Source of the DNA: CAYXXZ01 sp050175615
GTDB taxonomy: Bacteria; Pseudomonadota; Gammaproteobacteria; Pseudomonadales; Porticoccaceae
Assembly (NCBI GenBank): GCA_050175615.1
Contig: JBFXIU010000125.1
Location: 1 to 10,126, forward strand
Direction of reading: 5' to 3'
Length of the DNA stretch: 10,126 nucleotides
The position numbers were made by a program, and so were the translations under genes. The notes under the pieces were generated by a model. It was not told the origin of the DNA. It ran no database searches and saw nothing but the letters and a program-made list of their open reading frames with translations. This document shows positions 1-6,347 of the stretch, in pieces; position 1 is the stretch's first letter; every line of letters begins with the position of its first letter.

Positions 1-1220
1 ATGCGTATTTTCAATTCTGCACTGCCATTGGCGGCTATGCATTCTGACTGAACAGCATTGAGGGCAAAAAACCTGGCGCGCAATCGCCCCAGAGCCGAAG
101 GCACATGGAGAGTGTCGCTGAACATATCCGCAGACAACAGCTCTCTGATTGCATCAATCAGCAGCTCAATGCCGGCGCCGCTGGCTGCAGACAACCAGAC
201 GGCAACAGGCCGCCCATTGCCGTCCCGGTCGATATGGGGTTCTGTGTGTTCAAGCAGGTCAATTTTGTTGTAGACCAACAGCTGAGGATTATCAGCAGCG
301 CCAATTTCATGGAGCACTTCGGACACACTGTCCATATTGCGCTGACGGTTTTCGCTGTGGGCATCCATCACATGCAGCAACAGGGTGGCACTGGCAGCCT
401 CTTCAAGCGTAGCGCTGAACGCCTCCACCAATTTATGGGGCAGGTGACTGATAAAGCCCACGGTATCGGCAAGGATCACCGAGCCCACATCGGCAATTTC
501 AACACGCCTCATGGTTGGATCCAGGGTAGCAAAGAGCTTGTCTTCCACCAAAACATCAGAGGATGTCAGACGGTTAAAGAGTGTGGATTTACCGGCGTTG
601 GTATAGCCCACCAGGGAGACGGTTGCAATTTCTGCACGCTGCCGGGAGCGGCGCCCCTGGTCGCGCTGCCTGCGCACTTTTTCAAGGCGTTTTTGCAGAG
701 CGCTGATGCGATCCCGTATCAGGCGGCGGTCGGTTTCCAGCTGGGTTTCACCGGGCCCACGCATACCGATACCACCCTTTTGGCGCTCGAGGTGAGTCCA
801 GCCGCGCACCAGACGTGTAGCCATAAAATCGAGCTGGGCAAGTTCCACCTGGAGCTTGCCCTCATAGGTTCGCGCACGCTGGGCAAAAATATCGAGAATG
901 AGGCCGGTACGATCAAGAACCCGGCATTCAAGGAAGGTTTCAAGATTGCGCTGCTGGCTGGGAGACAGGCTGTGATTAAAGATAACAATCTCGGCGCAGT
1001 GTTCGTGAACACGCACCTTCAACTCTTCAAGCTTGCCTTTACCAACAAAGTATTTGGGATCTGGAGCCTTGCGGTTGGCGGTGACAAAGTCAACGGGGTC
1101 ACCGCCAGCAGAAAGCACCAGTTCTTCAAACTCCCGAGGATCATCCGGCTCGTTCTCTGTTTCCAGGTCAAGGTGAACCAGGAGAGCTTTTTCCCCGGAT
1201 GAGGGACGCTCAAAAAACAA
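1..1220 (-). CDS. hflX: GTPase HflX (C-terminus beyond window edge)
   Basis: HflX is a cytoplasmic GTPase that binds the 50S subunit and, in characterised bacteria, splits stalled or hibernating ribosomes. The 406 visible residues cover the N-terminal HflX domain, including the glycine-rich stretch GGIGMRGPGETQLETDRR (149-166), a basic coiled helix (167-195), and the G domain: G1 GYTNAGKS (205-212), G2 FATLDPT (230-236), G3 DTVG (252-255), G4 NKID (318-321) and G5 SAAS (344-347). The last residues (NGSAELKIR) align with the C-terminal segment of E. coli HflX (426 aa), so only about 20 residues should be missing. I chose the TTG at 1218-1220 because an AAGGTG Shine-Dalgarno sits 6 to 7 bases upstream, overlapping the hfq stop, and no ATG is available in frame nearby. 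The 10-base gap after hfq implies cotranscription and probably translational coupling. hflK/hflC would be expected just outside the window, from the usual gene order. Confidence 0.97.
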   Translation of the reverse strand, partial: MFFERPSSGEKALLVHLDLETENEPDDPREFEELVLSAGGDPVDFVTANRKAPDPKYFVGKGKLEELKVRVHEHCAEIVIFNHSLSPSQQRNLETFLECRVLDRTGLILDIFAQRARTYEGKLQVELAQLDFMATRLVRGWTHLERQKGGIGMRGPGETQLETDRRLIRDRISALQKRLEKVRRQRDQGRRSRQRAEIATVSLVGYTNAGKSTLFNRLTSSDVLVEDKLFATLDPTMRRVEIADVGSVILADTVGFISHLPHKLVEAFSATLEEAASATLLLHVMDAHSENRQRNMDSVSEVLHEIGAADNPQLLVYNKIDLLEHTEPHIDRDGNGRPVAVWLSAASGAGIELLIDAIRELLSADMFSDTLHVPSALGRLRARFFALNAVQSECIAANGSAELKIR

Positions 1221-1230
1221 TCAGCTCACC

Positions 1231-1485
1231 TTAATCTTCAGTGTCTCCACCCTCGTCATCCATGGGCGTCACAGGCAGACGCACAGGGCGAGATGGCACC
1301 ACTGTCGAGATAGCATGCTTATAAACCATTTGACTGACGGTATTTTTTAGCAGCACCACGAACTGATCAAAGGATTCAATCTGACCTTGCAGCTTGATAC
1401 CATTGACAAGAAAGATGGATACTGGAACCCGCTCCTTACGAAGCAGATTCAAAAAAGGGTCTTGTAGATTATGCCCTTTTGACAT
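1231..1485 (-). CDS. hfq: RNA chaperone Hfq
   Basis: Hfq is a hexameric Sm-like RNA chaperone that pairs small RNAs with mRNAs. The 84-residue product has Sm1 (about 20-50, with VNGIKLQGQIESFDQ) and the Sm2 signature YKHAISTVVPS (55-65). Proximal-face residues Q8, K56 and H57 and the lateral rim (R16-K17-E18-R19) are present. The distal face has F25 where E. coli and Pseudomonas aeruginosa have Y25. The C-terminal tail is short (about 19 residues against over 35 in E. coli) and ends in an acidic tip, DDEGGDTED. The ATG at 1483-1485 is chosen because AAGGAG lies 7 bases upstream (1493-1498); the frame stays open upstream to 1551, but that extension does not resemble Hfq. It lies 107 bases after miaA and 10 bases before hflX. 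The leader has an AU hairpin touching the Shine-Dalgarno, which may allow autoregulation (inference). Confidence 0.98.
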   Translation of the reverse strand: MSKGHNLQDPFLNLLRKERVPVSIFLVNGIKLQGQIESFDQFVVLLKNTVSQMVYKHAISTVVPSRPVRLPVTPMDDEGGDTED

Positions 1486-1492
1486 GGTATTT

Positions 1493-1498
1493 CTCCTT
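1493..1498 (-). promoter_or_regulatory. Ribosome binding site of hfq (AAGGAG)
   Basis: A near-consensus AAGGAG stands 7 bases before the hfq ATG and fixes the start against the longer open frame. Its AAG overlaps the 3' arm of the AU inverted repeat at 1496-1510. Confidence 0.85.
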
Positions 1499-1510
1499 AT
1501 AAAATATAAG
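1496..1510 (-). repeat. AU-rich inverted repeat overlapping the hfq ribosome binding site
   Basis: Read on the minus strand this is CTTATA-TTT-TATAAG, a perfect 6-bp inverted repeat with a three-base loop. The right arm includes the first three bases of the AAGGAG ribosome binding site. The stem is AU-rich and weak, so it would be a modest or protein-dependent control element. E. coli Hfq is known to repress its own translation by binding its leader; a similar role here is inference. Confidence 0.5.
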
Positions 1511-1515
1511 CACCC

Positions 1516-1538
1516 AAAAAAACCGAAGAATTCTCTTC
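1516..1538 (-). terminator. Terminator-like hairpin plus T7 between miaA and hfq
   Basis: On the minus strand GAAGA-GAAT-TCTTC forms a 5-bp stem with a 4-base loop, followed by GG and seven T. The stem is short and AT-rich, so termination would be weak or partial. It lies in the only long gap of the gene cluster, between miaA and hfq. It could act as an attenuator, or as a hairpin plus U-tail of the sort Hfq binds in RNA 3' ends (inference). Confidence 0.35.
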
Positions 1539-1592
1539 CAGGGCACAACAATACTGCTTAAATTAATAACACTCGGCTGAAGTGCAATCATA

Positions 1593-2600
1593 TCACTGGC
1601 TTGCGAAATTATATATGGGGCTGTTTTGTAAAATTTTCAAGGCACCCATAACTATTTCTTCTGGCGATACGAGTTGATCAACGCCATCATCTATATAGAG
1701 GCTGTTAAGATTGCTCCAGCCACGCAACCAGGTGAGTTGTCTTTTCGCCAATTGCCGCGATGCCGCTATGGCCATTGATACCGCCTCGTCCCGGGATAAC
1801 CCGCCGTCAAGGTATTGCCAGATCTGGCGATAGCCCACCGCGCGAATGGCGGGCAGTTCGGTACTGAGATCTCCTCGATTGCGCAGTGCTTGGACTTCTG
1901 CAACCAAACCTAGTTCCAGCATGCGCTGAAATCTTTGCGCTATACGTCGATGCAGGAAAGCGCGATTTTTAGGCAACAGGGCAATCTGGATTATATCGAA
2001 TTGGTCGACGATAGGCTGGATAGCTCTGGCTTCGGTATATTGCCTGGCTTTTAGCTGGCTGGCGGGCACACCGGTAATTCGGTAAATTTCGAGCGCGCGC
2101 TGGATACGCTGGGAGTGATTGGGGTGCAAAGTGGCCGCCGTCACGGGATCCACCAGATCCAACTGGCGGTGAAGTTCCGGCCAGCCCAGCTCTGCGGCCT
2201 CGGCACAGATTTCATCCCTGACAAGCTTATCAGAGGGCGGCAGATCGGCGAGTCCTTCAAGCAAAACACGAAAATACAGCATGGTGCCCCCGACCAGCAG
2301 GGGCACCTTGCCTCGCCGGCAAATGTCGGCAATCAGAGGCACAGCATCGGCGGCAAAATCTGCGGCGGAGTAGGCCTGGGAGGGGTCGCGAATATCCACC
2401 AGATGATGGGGGGCGCGGGCGAGAAACTCTCTGTCCGGCTTGGCGGTGCCTATGTCCATGCCCCGATAGACCAGAGCCGAATCAACGCTAATAATTTCTG
2501 CCGGTATATGGTCAAGGAGCATTGCCGCCAGATCGGTTTTACCGGTGGCTGTGGGCCCCATAAGAAAAATCACCGGAGGTTTTCCGGGTTGAGATGACAC
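1593..2600 (-). CDS. miaA: tRNA dimethylallyltransferase MiaA
   Basis: MiaA transfers the dimethylallyl group from DMAPP to the N6 of A37 in tRNAs reading UNN codons, the first step of (ms2)i6A formation. The 335-residue protein (E. coli: 316) has the P-loop GPTATGKT (15-22), the DSALVYRGMDIGTAKP segment (40-55) with the presumed catalytic Asp40, GGTMLY (104-109) with the conserved Thr106, and the C-terminal RQLAKRQLTWLRG signature. The start is GTG (2598-2600), separated by one base from the mutL stop; a GC-rich CGGGGG in the mutL tail is the only ribosome binding site candidate, so translation is probably coupled to mutL. The last 15 or so residues (KILQNSPIYNFASQ region) are AT-rich and extend past the usual end of the family. 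hfq follows after 107 bases. Confidence 0.97.
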   Translation of the reverse strand: MSSQPGKPPVIFLMGPTATGKTDLAAMLLDHIPAEIISVDSALVYRGMDIGTAKPDREFLARAPHHLVDIRDPSQAYSAADFAADAVPLIADICRRGKVPLLVGGTMLYFRVLLEGLADLPPSDKLVRDEICAEAAELGWPELHRQLDLVDPVTAATLHPNHSQRIQRALEIYRITGVPASQLKARQYTEARAIQPIVDQFDIIQIALLPKNRAFLHRRIAQRFQRMLELGLVAEVQALRNRGDLSTELPAIRAVGYRQIWQYLDGGLSRDEAVSMAIAASRQLAKRQLTWLRGWSNLNSLYIDDGVDQLVSPEEIVMGALKILQNSPIYNFASQ

Positions 2601-2601
2601 T

Positions 2602-4473
2602 TTAGCGCCCCCGCAAAAACAGGCTGTCTAGCTCTGCCAGAGACATCTGCACCCAGGTGGGTCGACCGTGGTTGCATTGCCCGCTGCGCTCGGTTTCTTC
2701 CATGTCGCGCAGCAGCGCATTCATTTCGGGAATACTGAGCCTGCGATTGGCGCGCACCGAGCCGTGGCAAGCCATGGTCGAGAGCAGCTCGTTCTGATGA
2801 TTTTCAATGCGATGACTGTCGCCCTCGGTCAGCAGATCCGCCAGCACATCCCTGACTAATGGATCGACATCAGAGCCTTTCAGCAGTGCGGGAACCTCTC
2901 TCACCAGCAGGGTTTCCGGCCCTGCGCGCTGAATCTGAAAACCCAGCCTGGAGAAAAGCGCCTGATGCTCTTCACAGGCATCGGCCTCCCTTTCACTGAC
3001 TGCAATAGTTTCAGGAACCAGCAGCGGCTGAGATGTTATCCCCTGGGAGCTAAACGCCGTTTTCATGCGCTCATAGGTGATGCGTTCGTGGGCGGCATGC
3101 ATATCCACCATCACCAGGCCGCTGGCATTTTCGGCGAGGATATAAATGCCCTTAAGCTGGGCAATGGCAAAGCCCAGCGGCGGAATGTCGTCCTCGGTGG
3201 AATCTGGTGCTGGCACCGGGGTGTCACCAAAACCACTGCGGGACAGTTGCCCGTAAATACCCAGCTGGTCACCGACCCTCCCCCCCGCGGCTTTATAGTT
3301 TTCACCGAAGCCAAGGCCGCCGCTGCGGGCAAGCCCTGAGAAGCCACGCTGAACGGGCGTCGCAGGCTCCTGATGGCCAATGTTTGACGGGGTTTGCTGA
3401 AAGACGTCGTCGGCAACCCCGGCACGGGGGCTGCCTTCTATGCCGCCACTGCGCTCAAGGCGATGACCGGGTCGAATATCCGCTACCGCCCGATGCAGGG
3501 CGGAAAAAATAAAGTCGTGTACCTGGCGGCTTTCGCGAAACCGCACTTCGTGCTTGGTGGGGTGAACATTGACATCCACATTTCCAGCGTCAAGCTCAAA
3601 AAACAGTACATAGGCGGGGTGGCGGCCATTATAGAGGACGTCCTGGTAAGCCTGGCGCACTGCGTGGCTCACCACCTTGTCGCGAATGCTGCGGCCATTG
3701 ACAAAAAAATACTGCAAATCGGCCTGGCTTCGCGAGAATGTCGGCTGCGCCATCCAGCCCCAGAGTTTGAGGCCGGGACGTTCCAGCTCGACAAAAAGCG
3801 CATTTTCCATAAATGCCGGCCCACAGACCATTGCGACCCGGCGCTCCTGCTCAAGCAGCGAATCAGCGGCGCGATAGCTGTGAATTTGCTTGCTGTTGTG
3901 GCGCAGCGAAAAAGAAACACCAAAATGGCTGAGCGCCAGTTTTTTGACAATATCATCGATCCGGGAAAACTCCGTCTGCTCTTTGCGCAGAAACTTGCGG
4001 CGCGCCGGAGTATTAAAAAACAGGTCGCGCACTTCGACGGTGGAACCCCGGGCATGCTGCACCTGATCCACCTCCACAGCCATATCCCGGCCTTCACTGC
4101 GCGCCCGCCAGCCAATGCCGCTGTCGTCGGCGCTGGTGAGCATTTCAAAGCGGGATACCGAGGCGATACTGGCCAGCGCCTCGCCGCGAAACCCAAGGGT
4201 GGCAACCGCTTCGAGATCTGCCAGTTCGGCAATTTTGCTGGTGGCGTGGCGGCTCAACGCCAGGGGAAGATCCTCTGCGGCAACTCCCATACCATTGTCG
4301 CGGACGCGAATGCGCTTGATACCGCCGGCATCGACATCGATGTCGATGCGATCGGCGCCGGCATCGAGACTGTTTTCCAGCAATTCCTTAACCACGGACG
4401 CAGGGCGCTCCACCACTTCACCGGCGGCAATCTGGTTAGCCAGTCTGGGGCTGAGCAACTGGATACGAGGCAT
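2602..4473 (-). CDS. mutL: DNA mismatch repair protein MutL, endonuclease-type
   Basis: MutL links mismatch recognition by MutS to strand removal. The N-terminal GHKL ATPase is complete in the 623-residue product: KELLENSLDAGA (29-40; catalytic Glu30, metal-binding Asn34), RDNGMG (58-63), ATSKI (77-81), GFRGEALASI (94-103) and NTPARRKFL (154-162). A variable linker follows (about 330-430). The C-terminal dimerisation domain carries DMHAAHERITYE (457-468), fitting the DxHA(X)2E(X)4E endonuclease motif, plus ACHGSVRA (568-575) and CNHGRP (600-605), the other metal-site motifs. Enteric MutL lacks these, so this resembles the MutH-independent type (inference). The ATG at 4471-4473 has GGAG 5 bases upstream and gives the canonical MPRIQLLSPRLANQIAAGEV start; the open frame up to 4545 is not used. 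It follows amiB by 37 bases and precedes miaA by one. Confidence 0.98.
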   Translation of the reverse strand: MPRIQLLSPRLANQIAAGEVVERPASVVKELLENSLDAGADRIDIDVDAGGIKRIRVRDNGMGVAAEDLPLALSRHATSKIAELADLEAVATLGFRGEALASIASVSRFEMLTSADDSGIGWRARSEGRDMAVEVDQVQHARGSTVEVRDLFFNTPARRKFLRKEQTEFSRIDDIVKKLALSHFGVSFSLRHNSKQIHSYRAADSLLEQERRVAMVCGPAFMENALFVELERPGLKLWGWMAQPTFSRSQADLQYFFVNGRSIRDKVVSHAVRQAYQDVLYNGRHPAYVLFFELDAGNVDVNVHPTKHEVRFRESRQVHDFIFSALHRAVADIRPGHRLERSGGIEGSPRAGVADDVFQQTPSNIGHQEPATPVQRGFSGLARSGGLGFGENYKAAGGRVGDQLGIYGQLSRSGFGDTPVPAPDSTEDDIPPLGFAIAQLKGIYILAENASGLVMVDMHAAHERITYERMKTAFSSQGITSQPLLVPETIAVSEREADACEEHQALFSRLGFQIQRAGPETLLVREVPALLKGSDVDPLVRDVLADLLTEGDSHRIENHQNELLSTMACHGSVRANRRLSIPEMNALLRDMEETERSGQCNHGRPTWVQMSLAELDSLFLRGR

Positions 4474-4510
4474 GGGCGCTCCGTTATAACCAACGTTAAA
4501 ATTGGCGGGT

Positions 4511-5857
4511 TCAGGTAGTGGGTATTTTGAGGCGCTGACCGACACGAATGTCTGCGGATGTCATGCCGTTGTGCCTTTTCAACGCTTCGACACTGACATT
4601 GTAACGGGCAGCGATGCCGGAAAGTGTATCACCCCTGGCGATCACATACACGGCGGGGGTATCGCCATCCAGACCCCGGTTCTTTGCCACCCAGGTTCCC
4701 GGCGGAGCACTGCGGTAAAAATAGGCTTTAATACCGGAAAAAATCGCTTCGGCCATACGCTGCTGATAGGCTCGATCCGCCAGCTGGCGCGCCTCGCCCG
4801 GATTGGAAATAAACCCGGTTTCCACCAGAATAGAAGGGATATCCGGCGACTTGAGCACCACAAACCCCGCCTGCTCCACATGCTTTTTATGCAATCTGGC
4901 GATATTGCCCATACTGTCGAGAACCTGCTTGCCCACATCCAGGCTGCTGTTGAGGGTCGCAGTCATGGACAAATCGAGAAGAACCCCCGCCAGCATCTGA
5001 TCCTTGTCACTGATTTTAAGATTGCCAACGCCGCCGATTAGATCGGCCTGATTCTCCCGCTGCGCCAGGTAGCGCGCAGTTTCACTGGTGGCGCCGCTCG
5101 CCGACAACGCAAACACAGACGCACCCCGCGCGGCAGGATTTTTAAAGGCATCCGCGTGAATGGAAACAAACAAGTCAGCGCGCTGGTCGCGGGCAATATC
5201 GGTACGCCCGCGCAGGGGAATATAGTAATCGCTGGTGCGCACCATTTCGCCCTTGAAACCGGGTTCCCGATCGACAAGCGCCTTGAGAGCCTGACTAATG
5301 GCCAGCACCACTTGTTTTTCGCGAATGCCCCCAGGCCCCAAAGCTCCCGGATCCTCGCCACCGTGGCCGGCATCAATTGACACGATAATGTCTCGATCTC
5401 TGGTCGCTGTGGCGACCGCATCGCTGACGGTTTTTTTCTTTTCCTGAAACTTGTCGTAGAGATCCAGCACCAGACGATTGCCATACTGGTCGTTGTCCTT
5501 GAGGGGAAAACTGCGTGGATTCACCGGCTGACGCAGGTCAAAAACAATGCGCAAATCTGTTTGATGGCGCTGGGCACTGCGAATTCGAGTAATTGGTGTA
5601 TCTGTTAAGTCCAAAGCATCGAAACTGCCTTGAAAACTGGTGTTGCTCATATCGAGCACGATACGATCAGGGTTTTCCAAGGTAAACAGGGAGTGCTCCG
5701 CCGGCTGATTGAGGTCAAAGACCAGGCGGGTATGATCAGGAGCGCGCCAAAGCCGCACAGTCTCTACTGACGCGGCCTGCACTGCGAATGTCCATAGCGA
5801 CAAAACAAGGACAAACCACCACGGACGAATGACAGGATTAGCTCTTATCTGTTTCAT
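4511..5857 (-). CDS. amiB: N-acetylmuramoyl-L-alanine amidase AmiB (AMIN + amidase_3 + LysM)
   Basis: This periplasmic zinc amidase cleaves the bond between MurNAc and L-Ala to split septal peptidoglycan at division. The 448 residues comprise a signal peptide (basic start, hydrophobic WFVLVLSLWTFAV, likely cleavage after AVQA near 28), an AMIN domain (about 31-134), a lysine-rich linker, the amidase_3 domain (about 157-375) and a C-terminal LysM (about 402-446). Zinc and catalytic residues are visible: His165 in DAGHGGEDPGA, Glu180, His233 in SIHADAF and Glu346 in VETGFISNP. The stretch around 275-330 corresponds to the regulatory helix found in amidases activated by LytM factors such as EnvC/NlpD. 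The ATG at 5855-5857 is preferred because it places the signal peptide correctly; it lies inside tsaE (20-base overlap) without a strong Shine-Dalgarno, suggesting coupling. AmiC-like is the alternative name; synteny and LysM favour AmiB. Confidence 0.95.
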   Translation of the reverse strand: MKQIRANPVIRPWWFVLVLSLWTFAVQAASVETVRLWRAPDHTRLVFDLNQPAEHSLFTLENPDRIVLDMSNTSFQGSFDALDLTDTPITRIRSAQRHQTDLRIVFDLRQPVNPRSFPLKDNDQYGNRLVLDLYDKFQEKKKTVSDAVATATRDRDIIVSIDAGHGGEDPGALGPGGIREKQVVLAISQALKALVDREPGFKGEMVRTSDYYIPLRGRTDIARDQRADLFVSIHADAFKNPAARGASVFALSASGATSETARYLAQRENQADLIGGVGNLKISDKDQMLAGVLLDLSMTATLNSSLDVGKQVLDSMGNIARLHKKHVEQAGFVVLKSPDIPSILVETGFISNPGEARQLADRAYQQRMAEAIFSGIKAYFYRSAPPGTWVAKNRGLDGDTPAVYVIARGDTLSGIAARYNVSVEALKRHNGMTSADIRVGQRLKIPTT

Positions 5858-6314
5858 TACCAAGAATGTCCAACACAGCGTCACCTGACGGCGTAAGTGC
5901 CATTATAGTCAACTTGCGCCCTGCACCTTCAACCTCGATGGCGACAACCAAGTCAGGCTCCGGCAGGAAGCCCTGGCCTTTTTCCGGCCACTCCACCACA
6001 CAGAGGTTGTCGCGGTCAAAATAATCCCTGATACCCATAAATTCAAGCTCTTCCGGGTCGTTGAGCCTGTAGAGGTCAAAATGATAGATACTTCCCGCCG
6101 GCAACTGATAGGGCTCCACCAGGGTATAGGTCGGGCTTTTAACAGCACCGGAATAACCCCTGCTGCGCACGATGCCGCGGCAGAGTGTGGTTTTGCCAGC
6201 GCCGAGATTGCCCTCAAGAAAAACCGTTCCGCAGGTCAGCGCCTGACCGAGCCGCTGACCAAAGGCCACCATAGCCGCCTCGCCGTCAATCTGTATGGAA
6301 AATGTCTCTGCCAC
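5838..6314 (-). CDS. tsaE: tRNA threonylcarbamoyladenosine biosynthesis ATPase TsaE
   Basis: TsaE is the P-loop ATPase that works with TsaB and TsaD to put t6A on A37 of ANN-decoding tRNAs. The product (158 aa from this start; E. coli 153) shows Walker A GNLGAGKTT (35-43), SPTYTLVEPY (60-69), HFDLYRL (78-84), EELEFMGIRDYF (88-99) and VEWPEKG (107-113), all family hallmarks. Two starts are possible: TTG at 6318-6320 and GTG at 6312-6314. I prefer GTG because GGTGG lies 6 bases before it, whereas that element abuts the TTG; the difference is two residues. nnr ends 33 bases upstream, and the 3' end overlaps amiB by 20 bases, so it is internal to the operon. Confidence 0.95.
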   Translation of the reverse strand: MAETFSIQIDGEAAMVAFGQRLGQALTCGTVFLEGNLGAGKTTLCRGIVRSRGYSGAVKSPTYTLVEPYQLPAGSIYHFDLYRLNDPEELEFMGIRDYFDRDNLCVVEWPEKGQGFLPEPDLVVAIEVEGAGRKLTIMALTPSGDAVLDILGNETDKS

Positions 6315-6347
6315 TCTCAACCACCGTTATTTTGTTGCCACGATCTG

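Noticed and set aside
105..1202. Plus-strand open frame of 365 codons
   Set aside because: It is the antisense of hflX, whose minus-strand frame shows all G motifs; the plus-strand translation has no recognisable domain.
1486..1551. N-terminal extension of hfq by 22 codons
   Set aside because: The extension is not Hfq-like and the AAGGAG at 1493-1498 points to the ATG at 1485.
1608..1640. TATAAT (1608-1613) and TTGAAA (1635-1640) on the minus strand at the miaA end, as an hfq promoter
   Set aside because: The spacer is 21 bases, too long for a standard sigma70 promoter. An hfq promoter within miaA is known in E. coli, so it stays possible but is not supported here.
3394..4518. Plus-strand open frame of 374 codons opposite mutL
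   Set aside because: Antisense shadow of the conserved MutL ATPase region; no ribosome binding site or family resemblance.
4474..4545. N-terminal extension of mutL by 24 codons into amiB
   Set aside because: MutL proteins begin at MPRIQLL; GGAG is placed correctly for the ATG at 4473.
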